Positions 51,523 through 58,479 of a stretch of 64,000 nt of DNA are shown here, one piece after another. Below the pieces are notes generated by a model. That model was not told where the DNA came from, ran no database searches, and saw only the letters and a list, made by a program, of their open reading frames with translations. Position 1 is the first letter of the stretch, and every line of letters begins with the position of its first letter. The position numbers were made by a program, and so were the translations under genes. Origin of the DNA: an uncultured Clostridia bacterium (GTDB lineage: Bacteria; Bacillota; Clostridia; Christensenellales; Borkfalkiaceae); contig CALVHH010000002.1 in assembly GCA_944327465.1 (NCBI GenBank), positions 62,001 to 126,000 on the forward strand, read 5' to 3'.

Positions 51523-51807
51523 TTATTCCTCCTCCAACTCAAACAGAAATTCATCCGAACCTATAGAAGTCTGACGTTCGAACACGGCGCTGTCGCCCGG
51601 ACCTTCGAGCACGAAATAGTGCGCCACCGCACCCTCCATCAGCCTGAAACAGAGGGCGTCGCCTATGATATCGTCTATTATGACCCTGAAAAAGGGCAGG
51701 CGGAAGATTTCGTCGAGCTGAAATTCGCCGCGCTGCAGCGCAAGCTTCTGCTCACCGCCGTAATCGGCGTCGTACGCCGAAGAGTTGACTTTTATTTTGA
51801 GTACCAT
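51523..51807 (-). CDS. Unknown 94-residue protein upstream of the hydroxyacid dehydrogenase
   Basis: MVLKIKVNSSAYDADYGGEQ...FFRVIIDDIIGDALCFRLMEGAVAHYFVLEGPGDSAVFE. Probably all beta, with an acidic end. No family recognised. No ribosome binding site precedes the ATG, and TATAAT lies directly upstream, so the true start or promoter is uncertain. The last base before the dehydrogenase's GGAGG belongs to this gene, which suggests coupling. Confidence 0.6.
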   Translation of the reverse strand: MVLKIKVNSSAYDADYGGEQKLALQRGEFQLDEIFRLPFFRVIIDDIIGDALCFRLMEGAVAHYFVLEGPGDSAVFERQTSIGSDEFLFELEEE

Positions 51808-51862
51808 AATTATATGATAGCGCAAAGGCGCAAAAAAATCAATATTATTTTTGATTTAACTA

Positions 51863-51891
51863 TGTACAAATGCAAAATATGGTGATATAAT
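51863..51891 (+). promoter_or_regulatory. Promoter of the KDG kinase gene
   Basis: TGTACA (51863-51868), 17 bp, TATAAT (51886-51891). Confidence 0.6.
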
Positions 51892-51921
51892 GTAGTTAAG
51901 TAAATATGAAGGGGTAAAATT

Positions 51922-52965
51922 ATGACGAACAAAGACAACATCAAAGATATCAGGTTCATAAGCATGGGCGAATTGCTGTTGCGCCTTTCGCCCCCCAACA
52001 ACGAAAAGATACGCAGCGCCAACCAGTTCAACATAACATTCGGCGGCGCCGAAGCCAACATAGCCGTGTCGCTTGCAAACCTCGGCGTGGACGCTTCGTA
52101 CTTTACCGTTGTGCCCGATTCTTCGATAGGCAAGGCAGCCATAAGATACATACGTACCAACGACGTGCACTGCTCGCCCTGCGTATATACCCACGGCGAC
52201 AGAATGGGCATATATTTTTTGGAAGAGGGGTTCGGCGTGAGGGCGAGCAAGGTCACCTACGACAGAAAGGATTCGGCTTTCGCCCGCTTTGACTACAAGA
52301 CGATAGACTGGGAACAGAAGCTGAAGGGCTTTACCTGGCTGCATCTTTCGGGCATAACCCCCGCCCTTTCGCCCAACTGCCGCGAGCTGATGATGCTTGC
52401 ATTGAAGGCGGCAAAGGATCTGGGTCTGACCGTTTCGTTCGACTGCAACTACCGCTCGGCGCTGTGGGGCTGGCAGGAGGCGCGTGACTGCATAACCGAA
52501 TATCTGCCCTATGTAGACGTGCTGTTCGGCATAGAGCCCATAAATCTGCCCGGTCCCGACGGAAAGGACTTAAAAGACGGGCTTTCGATGAACCCTTCAT
52601 ACAAGGAGCAGGACAGGATATTCCGCGAGCTTTCAAAGCGGTATAACTTCAAGGCGATAGGCAGGCACGTGCGCTATGTGCACTCGGGCAGCGAAAACAG
52701 CCTGAAGGCGTTCCTGTGGTACGACGGCGAAACGTACGAGAGCCGCACATTCCGCTTCAACATACTCGACCGCGTTGGCGGCGGCGACGCATTCGCCAGC
52801 GGCATTATATACGCCATGATGAGGCAGTTCTCGCCCGAGGACATAGTCAACTTCGGCGTGGCGTCGTCGGTGATAAAGCACACCATGCACGGCGACTTCA
52901 ACATTACCGACGACGAAGAGTCGATAATAAACCTTATGAACATGAACTACGAGATACGCAGATAA
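51922..52965 (+). CDS. kdgK: PfkB family sugar kinase, probably 2-keto-3-deoxygluconate kinase
   Basis: 347 residues. It begins MGELLLRLSPPN, with NITFGGAEANIAVSLANLG, a KDG-kinase-like N-terminal signature, and ends with the PfkB site RVGGGDAFASGIIYAM (catalytic Asp). It probably phosphorylates 2-keto-3-deoxygluconate from pectin or uronate breakdown. No aldolase or uronate genes are adjacent. GAAGGGG precedes the ATG. Confidence 0.88.
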   Translation: MTNKDNIKDIRFISMGELLLRLSPPNNEKIRSANQFNITFGGAEANIAVSLANLGVDASYFTVVPDSSIGKAAIRYIRTNDVHCSPCVYTHGDRMGIYFLEEGFGVRASKVTYDRKDSAFARFDYKTIDWEQKLKGFTWLHLSGITPALSPNCRELMMLALKAAKDLGLTVSFDCNYRSALWGWQEARDCITEYLPYVDVLFGIEPINLPGPDGKDLKDGLSMNPSYKEQDRIFRELSKRYNFKAIGRHVRYVHSGSENSLKAFLWYDGETYESRTFRFNILDRVGGGDAFASGIIYAMMRQFSPEDIVNFGVASSVIKHTMHGDFNITDDEESIINLMNMNYEIRR

Positions 52966-52980
52966 TTTTGCACATGCAAA

Positions 52981-53012
52981 GGGGCGCCGCCATCGTGCGA
53001 TGGCGGCGCCCC
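52981..53012. terminator. Terminator shared by kdgK and the MATE gene
   Basis: GGGGCGCCGCCATCG and CGATGGCGGCGCCCC, 15-bp arms with a 2-nt loop. The plus strand continues TGATTTTAT, the minus strand TTTGC. Confidence 0.75.
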
Positions 53013-53036
53013 TGATTTTATAGGTCATTTCAAAAT

Positions 53037-54419
53037 TTATGACGTGAACCCGTCGTCCTCCATGCCGCGCAGTATGGAGCGGAACCTGAAGAAAAAGATG
53101 GTGCCGCAGATGAGCGCCGCGGTGGAGTCGGCTATGCCTTCGGCGAGGTACACTCCCCCCACCCCCATTGCGAGCGGCAGGATATATGCCAGCGGAACGA
53201 GCAGGATTATCTTTCGCAGTATGGCTATGAACAGGCTGGTCTTTGCCTGGGTCATCGCCACAAATGTCGTCTGGCAGGCGCGCTGTATGCCGAATACCAG
53301 CATGCCCATTACAAAGACGGGCATATACGTCTGCGTCAGCGCGAGCACCGTCTCGTCCTGCGTGAACATGGAGCCGACTATGCGCGGCGCGCTCATCATA
53401 AACACGCCGAGCAGCGAACACCAGCCGAAGCAGACGGCGAGCGTGAAAAAGTAGCCCGTCTTTAAGCGCTGCTTGTGCCTTGCGCCGTAGTTGAAGGCGA
53501 GTATGGGCGTTACGCCCTGCGTGAAGCCGGCTATGGGCGTGGTTATGAGCATCATTGCGCTCTGCAGCACGGTGAGCACCGAAACATAGGTATCGCCGCC
53601 GATATCCGTCATGTCGCCGTAGTATTTGAGCCTGCCGTTCAGAACAAAGCCTATCACCGATTCGGTTGCGGACATTACGAACGAGGCTATGCCGAGCGCG
53701 GCTATGGAGCCGAGTATCGCAAAGTTGGGCTTCATGCGCCTAAAGCTGAGGCGCAGCGTCATTTTTTTACCGTGCAGCGCAACGAGCACAAAGCACGCGC
53801 TGGCAAACTGGCTTATTACGGTGGCTATCGCCGCGCCGGCGACGCCCATATCGAACGCGAATATGAACAGCGGGTCGAGCGCGATATTGAGCACGGCGCC
53901 TATGAGCACCGAGAGCATGGCGGTCATGCTCTTGCCCTGCGCCGTCAGAAAGGTGTTCATGCCGGTGGCTATCTGCACGAAGAGCGTGCCGATGAGGTAA
54001 ATTACGAGATAGTCGTAGGCGTAGCCGAAGTTGCTTTCGCCCGCGCCTATCAGGTAGAGCAGCGGCTCGGCAAAGATATAAGCCAGCAGCCCGAGCGTGA
54101 CCGAAAAGAACACGAGCATGACAAAGCCGTTGTTGAGGATATCTTTTGCGCGCTCGTTGTCGCCTTCGCCCATTGCCTTGGCGGCGAGCGGGGCGCCGCC
54201 GCCCGAAACGAAGGCGGAAAACGCCGCTATAAGCGTGATTATAGGCGAACAGAGCCCCAGCCCGCCCAGAGCGGCGGCGCCGACATCGGGCATGTTGCCT
54301 ATGTATATTCTGTCGACGATGTTGTACAGCAGATTGACCACCTGCGCCAGCACGCACGGGATGCCCATGCCGAGGCACAGCCGCCATATCCTGTCCCTGC
54401 CCATATCCTGATTCTTCAT
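53037..54419 (-). CDS. MATE family multidrug efflux protein
   Basis: 460 residues with twelve hydrophobic segments in two similar halves (VVNLLYNIVDRIYIGN and the repeated PIAGFTQGVTPILAFNYGA). NorM/DinF-like antiporter that exports cationic drugs with Na+ or H+. The ATG at 54419 lies 6 bp from a TATAAT box, so the mRNA is probably leaderless. Confidence 0.93.
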   Translation of the reverse strand: MKNQDMGRDRIWRLCLGMGIPCVLAQVVNLLYNIVDRIYIGNMPDVGAAALGGLGLCSPIITLIAAFSAFVSGGGAPLAAKAMGEGDNERAKDILNNGFVMLVFFSVTLGLLAYIFAEPLLYLIGAGESNFGYAYDYLVIYLIGTLFVQIATGMNTFLTAQGKSMTAMLSVLIGAVLNIALDPLFIFAFDMGVAGAAIATVISQFASACFVLVALHGKKMTLRLSFRRMKPNFAILGSIAALGIASFVMSATESVIGFVLNGRLKYYGDMTDIGGDTYVSVLTVLQSAMMLITTPIAGFTQGVTPILAFNYGARHKQRLKTGYFFTLAVCFGWCSLLGVFMMSAPRIVGSMFTQDETVLALTQTYMPVFVMGMLVFGIQRACQTTFVAMTQAKTSLFIAILRKIILLVPLAYILPLAMGVGGVYLAEGIADSTAALICGTIFFFRFRSILRGMEDDGFTS

Positions 54420-54425
54420 ACCTGC

Positions 54426-54455
54426 ATTATACTCCCCCGCCCCGCGTTTTGGCAA
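54426..54455 (-). promoter_or_regulatory. Promoter abutting the MATE gene
   Basis: TTGCCA (54450-54455), 18 bp, TATAAT (54426-54431), six bases before the ATG on the minus strand. Confidence 0.65.
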
Positions 54456-54488
54456 ACGCAAATTGCCGATTAAGCCTTTTGAGCATAC

Positions 54489-54519
54489 GCCCCGCGGCGC
54501 ATATTGCGCGCCGCGGGGC
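54489..54519. terminator. Stem-loop downstream of the lipoprotein gene
   Basis: GCCCCGCGGCGC and GCGCCGCGGGGC, 12-bp arms, between the lipoprotein and MATE genes. No U-run in the minus direction. Confidence 0.45.
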
Positions 54520-54540
54520 AAAACTTTTTATATTCCGTTT

Positions 54541-55797
54541 TCAGCCTGCGACGGACGCGAGATAGTCATCCACCGTGCTGTAGCCATTGCTGCTCTTTAC
54601 GAGGTTGTTGCCTATGTCGGCGAGGGCTGCGGCTTCAGCCGAATAGTCTGCCGACATATTCATTTCAAATTCGACGCTCTGTCCGCCGCCTTCGGCGGAG
54701 AGCGCCAGCGATATATCCTCGCCGCACAGAGCGCCGTCATCGTTCAGGCGACAGCGCAGCTTGCAGTCGTTCAGCTCTATGCGTGCCGTCTCCAGATCGA
54801 TGACAAAGCTGCCGTCCTCCATGAATACGTATGTCTCCGCGGCGGCATACATAGCCTGTATCTGGCGCATAGTTATAGAGTAATCGCCCGTGGCGCCCTG
54901 TATGCAGTCGATGAATTTTACGTCGCCCATTGCTCCGTCGAGTCCCGCCGCAGCACCGAACTGTTCGTCTTTTAGCAGTGCGCCTATGTATTCATACAGC
55001 CCCTGCCCCTCTTCGGGCTCGGGCAGCAGCTCCGCGCCGCTCGAAGAATTGACGAGCGAAACCAGGTATGCCAGCTGCTCATCGGCTATGTACACCGACG
55101 AAAGCAAATCGCTGACTATGCCCGAAGAATAAACTTCCGCAAGCGTGGTATCGTCGGTCAGCGACTCGATCAATTGCCCCACGCCCTCGTACATGGCGCC
55201 GATGAACGCCACCATGTCTATCGTAAGGCTGTCATCTTCAACCGTGACCGCGCCGTACTTATCCGCCAGCGACACAAACCCCAGCGAAGCAGCCGCATCG
55301 GAGGAGGTCAAAATGCTGCCCAAGACGGAAACCCACGAGGTCGACCCCGTCTGCGAACTTTCCGACCCCGTATCCTGCAAAGGGGCATCCTGAGGAAGGA
55401 ATGTGGAAGCCACCTGCAGCACCATGCCCTGCGTATCCACGGGTGAAGCGTATGAAGTATCGGAAGCGAACATAGTGTAGTCGCGTATGAACAGATAGCC
55501 GTACTCCCTTGAATATCCCGGCTGAGTGTAACCAACCTGCAAGTCGGCGCCGTATTCGGAAAAATCTATCTTGCCGTCCATATCGGCAGTGACCGTCTGC
55601 ACAATGCCTCCCTGCGCGATGTCGACCGAAAAGCCCGCTGAAAAATCCATCGATCTGTACTCCGTCCCGCGGGAAGCTTCCAGAGCTTTTGATATCACCT
55701 CATCTGCCGAAGGCTGCGCACAGCCCGCCAGCGCAAAGCCGCCCGCCGCAACTGTTGCCGCCGAAATTACGGACAAAATTTTGCATAACTTTTTCAT
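54541..55797 (-). CDS. Secreted lipoprotein of unknown function
   Basis: 418 residues. The signal peptide MKKLCKILSVISAATVAAGG ends at the lipobox LAGC (Cys about 26), so it is anchored on the outer face of the membrane. The mature part is rich in Ser, Asp and Ala, predicted as mixed alpha/beta, with several D-x-D stretches. No known domain recognised. AAGGAG precedes the ATG. It has its own promoter and no partner gene. Confidence 0.85.
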   Translation of the reverse strand: MKKLCKILSVISAATVAAGGFALAGCAQPSADEVISKALEASRGTEYRSMDFSAGFSVDIAQGGIVQTVTADMDGKIDFSEYGADLQVGYTQPGYSREYGYLFIRDYTMFASDTSYASPVDTQGMVLQVASTFLPQDAPLQDTGSESSQTGSTSWVSVLGSILTSSDAAASLGFVSLADKYGAVTVEDDSLTIDMVAFIGAMYEGVGQLIESLTDDTTLAEVYSSGIVSDLLSSVYIADEQLAYLVSLVNSSSGAELLPEPEEGQGLYEYIGALLKDEQFGAAAGLDGAMGDVKFIDCIQGATGDYSITMRQIQAMYAAAETYVFMEDGSFVIDLETARIELNDCKLRCRLNDDGALCGEDISLALSAEGGGQSVEFEMNMSADYSAEAAALADIGNNLVKSSNGYSTVDDYLASVAG

Positions 55798-55829
55798 ATA
55801 CCATTCTCCTTGAACGATTTTACATACAT

Positions 55830-55858
55830 ATTATATCACACATATGCCGCGTTTGCAA
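55830..55858 (-). promoter_or_regulatory. Promoter of the lipoprotein gene
   Basis: TTGCAA (55853-55858), 17 bp, TATAAT (55830-55835) on the minus strand. Confidence 0.78.
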
Positions 55859-55890
55859 TAGCCAAATTAAAATTTTGCGCCTCGCTTTAA

Positions 55891-55926
55891 TGTATTAACT
55901 GTATTAATTGTATTATCTGTATTGAA
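55891..55926. repeat. Four tandem 9-bp repeats
   Basis: TGTATTAAC, TGTATTAAT, TGTATTATC, TGTATTGAA in tandem in the divergent spacer between the lipoprotein and HIT genes. Confidence 0.7.
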
Positions 55927-55998
55927 TATATACGCCCGAGCGCGGCATACTTATGTGAAGGCGGGCGTAAAAAAAGGGCAAAAATTTAATTTTAAGTA

Positions 55999-56027
55999 TT
56001 GAATATCGCACAAGAATATGGTATAAT
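55999..56027 (+). promoter_or_regulatory. Promoter of the HIT gene
   Basis: TTGAAT (55999-56004), 17 bp, TATAAT (56022-56027). Confidence 0.72.
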
Positions 56028-56059
56028 ATAATGCGTAAAAAATATTAGGGGGATAACGC

Positions 56060-56479
56060 ATGAAAGATACGAACTGCGGATACTGCATGCGCGGCGAGCT
56101 TTTGGAAAAGTTCGGCATATATATCTGCGATTTGAGCGTTTCAACGCTCATACTCTTTAAAGAGCAGTCAAAGCGCGGCAGGTGCATAGTTGCCTACAAG
56201 GATCACGTCAGCGAAATTGTTGACATATCCGAAGAGGACAGAAACGCCTTCTTTGCCGATGTGACGAGGGCAGCCAAAGCCATACACAAGGTGTTCAAGC
56301 CCGACAAGCTGAACTACGGCATGTACGGCGACACGGGCTGCCATTTGCACGTTCACCTTTGCCCCAAGTACAAGGGCGGCGACGAATGGGGCGGCACGTT
56401 CACGATGAATCCCGGTAAGGTTTACCTTACCGACGGCGAATACGCCGAGATGATAGAAAAAATTAAAGCCGCGCTGTAA
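56060..56479 (+). CDS. HIT family nucleotide-binding protein
   Basis: 139 residues with the histidine triad HLHVHL and a Cys pair near the N-terminus (CGYC). HIT proteins hydrolyse or transfer nucleoside phosphates, for example AMP-lysine or dinucleoside polyphosphates. GGGGGA precedes the ATG. The hairpin AGCCC-GAAA-GGGCT after the stop, with TTATAAAAT, may be a weak terminator before the next gene. Confidence 0.92.
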   Translation: MKDTNCGYCMRGELLEKFGIYICDLSVSTLILFKEQSKRGRCIVAYKDHVSEIVDISEEDRNAFFADVTRAAKAIHKVFKPDKLNYGMYGDTGCHLHVHLCPKYKGGDEWGGTFTMNPGKVYLTDGEYAEMIEKIKAAL

Positions 56480-56552
56480 GCGGAAAAAAGTTTGCAGCCC
56501 GAAAGGGCTTATAAAATAAAATCATAATAAATTTTTCGGGGGAGAAATAGTT

Positions 56553-57785
56553 ATGGCACATAATGTTATTGCAGAGGCAAAGCGGTGTTTGAACTGCAAA
56601 AAGCCTCTGTGCAGGCAGGGCTGCCCGATAAATACGGACATTCCTGGCTTTATTTCGATGTTTTTGAAGGGCGAAATTGAAGCCGCGGGCAAGATGCTGT
56701 TTGAAAACAACCCGCTTTCGGTGGTCTGCTCAATAGTCTGCAACCACGGCAACCAGTGCCAGGGGCACTGCGTGCGCGGGCTCAAGGGCGAACCTGTAGA
56801 AATTTCGACCATTGAAAATTACATTTCCGAACGCTATCTCGACAGCCTTGTGCTGGACAGGGCGCCTTCGAACGGCATTAAAGTTGCCGTTATAGGTTCG
56901 GGCCCCGCCGGCATAACGATATCGATAAAGCTTGCGCAGCTGGGCTACGACGTCACCGTGTTTGAAAGCAAAACGGATATAGGCGGCGTTTTAAGGTACG
57001 GCATACCCGACTTCCGCCTGCCGCACGCAATAGTTGACAGGTACAAGCAGATCATGCTGCACCTGGGCATAAAGATAAGGCTCAATGTTACGATAGGCAA
57101 GGCGTTCGGCGTTGAAGAACTGTTCCGCGACGGGTTCAAGGCGATATCGATAGGCACGGGCGTAACGTGGCCGATAGCGCTGAACATAAAGGGCGAAACG
57201 CTGGGCAACGTGCACTACGGCGTGCACTTTTTGGAGCGGCCCGAAGGCTACGAGCTGGGCAAGAGCATGATAGTTATAGGCGCGGGCAACGTGGCTATGG
57301 ACGTGGCGAGGACAGCGCTGCGCCGCGGCGTGCGCGACGTTAAAATAATGGTGCGCTCCGATAGGTACACCGCCAGCGAGGAGGAAAAGGAATACGCCGA
57401 AATAGAGGGCGCGCAGTTTATATTCAACAAGGCGCCCGTGGAAATTTGCGACGAGGGCGTGTACTTTGCCGATACCGTGTGCGATGAAAACCACAAGGTA
57501 ATATCCATGTCGGATAAGCCTCAACTTTACAAAACCGATACCGTTATGATATGCGTCAGCCAGAGACCTTCGAACCTCATACTCACCACCACCAAGGGGC
57601 TGGAAGTAAACGAGCGCGGTCTTGCCAAGATAGACCCGCAGACGGGCGAAACTTCGCGCCCCGGCGTGTACGCTTCGGGCGACGTGGTAAAGGGCGCAAA
57701 GACGGTTGTAGAGGCTGTGGAACAGAGCAAGCGCGTGGCATATGCCATGCATGAATATTTGCAGCGCCTGCCCAAGGAGGGCTGA
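56553..57785 (+). CDS. GltD-like NAD(P)-dependent flavoprotein (glutamate synthase small subunit family)
   Basis: 410 residues: an N-terminal cysteine-rich helical domain (CLNCKKPLCRQGCP, CSIVCNHGNQCQGHCVRG) that binds two iron-sulfur clusters, an FAD domain (VAVIGSGPAGITISIKLAQLG), an NAD(P) domain (MIVIGAGNVAMDVARTALRRG) and the closing GDVVKGAKTVVEAVEQSKRVA. It passes electrons from NAD(P)H to a partner. No GltB large subunit or NfnA is adjacent, so the partner is unknown. GGGGGAG precedes the ATG. Confidence 0.92.
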   Translation: MAHNVIAEAKRCLNCKKPLCRQGCPINTDIPGFISMFLKGEIEAAGKMLFENNPLSVVCSIVCNHGNQCQGHCVRGLKGEPVEISTIENYISERYLDSLVLDRAPSNGIKVAVIGSGPAGITISIKLAQLGYDVTVFESKTDIGGVLRYGIPDFRLPHAIVDRYKQIMLHLGIKIRLNVTIGKAFGVEELFRDGFKAISIGTGVTWPIALNIKGETLGNVHYGVHFLERPEGYELGKSMIVIGAGNVAMDVARTALRRGVRDVKIMVRSDRYTASEEEKEYAEIEGAQFIFNKAPVEICDEGVYFADTVCDENHKVISMSDKPQLYKTDTVMICVSQRPSNLILTTTKGLEVNERGLAKIDPQTGETSRPGVYASGDVVKGAKTVVEAVEQSKRVAYAMHEYLQRLPKEG

Positions 57786-57829
57786 GCGCGCCTGCAAATA
57801 CGTTTTGAATAGATTTTTGGTAAAAGCTT

Positions 57830-57860
57830 AAGGCGGCGCCCCATGCGGGGCGCCGCCTTT
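57830..57860 (+). terminator. Terminator of the GltD-like gene
   Basis: AAGGCGGCGCCCC, loop ATGC, GGGGCGCCGCCTT, then TGT. Confidence 0.75.
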
Positions 57861-57895
57861 GTACTGTGAATGAATTGCTCATACATCGCCTTTTA

Positions 57896-58325
57896 TCATT
57901 CCGACATCCCCTTTTGTCATTTCGACCGAAGCGTAGTTTTCTCCCTAGCACTCGCGCAAAACCGTGGCTTTTGCGCGAAAGAGGAGCGGCAACGGAGTGA
58001 AGTTGCAAGCCGCGTAAACGCGGCTTGCTTAGAGCGCAGTTTGCCGCGACGAGCGGAGCGGAGAAATCTTGGAGCGTAAGCGACGGACAAAAGGGTATCG
58101 ACCGAGCTTTATAGTTAGATTTCTCGACTGCGCTCGAAATGACAGAGTGGAAAGGTCGACCGTACTCCCCCCCTTTTGTCATTTCGACCGGCGTGGAGAA
58201 ATCTCGGAGCGTAAGCGACGGACAAAAGGGTATCGACCGAGCCATACTGTTAGATTTCTCGGCTGCGCTCGAAATGACAGGGTGGAAAAGTCGACCCGAC
58301 TGCCGCGGCGCATGACAAAATGACA
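57896..58325. repeat. REP-like palindromic repeat cluster, copy 6 (at least four units)
   Basis: Alternating units: CCTTTTGTCATTTCGACCG...GCGGAGAAATCTTGGAGCG, CGACGGACAAAAGGGTATCG, then AGATTTCTCGACTGCGCTCG and AAATGACAG, repeated twice with small differences. An inserted hairpin GCAAGCCGCG-TAAA-CGCGGCTTGC lies near 58004-58027. This is the longest repeat block of the window and fills the 570-bp spacer. Confidence 0.8.
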
Positions 58326-58344
58326 GGGTATTATTATTTGAACC

Positions 58345-58379
58345 CAAAAAATTGCAAGCCGCGGAAAACCGCGGCTTGC
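58345..58379 (-). terminator. Terminator of the beta-helix gene
   Basis: GCAAGCCGCGG, AAAA loop, CCGCGGCTTGC, followed on the minus strand by AATTTTTTGG. Confidence 0.85.
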
Positions 58380-58403
58380 CTTGATATTTAAACAAATTTT
58401 TAT

Positions 58404-58479
58404 TTCGGTCTCATTGTAAGGGTAACCGATGTACCTATGTTTTCGATCGCATTGTAAGGGTAACCGATGTACCTATGTT
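58404..58479. repeat. 38-bp tandem duplication over the end of the beta-helix gene
   Basis: Two adjacent 38-bp units (58404-58441 and 58442-58479) are identical at 36 of 38 positions, with a 30-bp exact core. Because 38 is not a multiple of three, the duplication moves the stop codon: the present reading ends MRSKT, the older copy would read MRPK. Confidence 0.8.

Noticed and set aside
56553..57785. NfnB subunit of the electron-bifurcating NADH-dependent ferredoxin:NADP oxidoreductase
   Set aside because: The protein has the GltD fold common to NfnB, but NfnA, normally adjacent, is absent, so I kept the wider family name.
57896..58325. CRISPR array
   Set aside because: The repeated units are palindromic and of unequal spacing, the same units occur in other spacers, and no cas gene is present.
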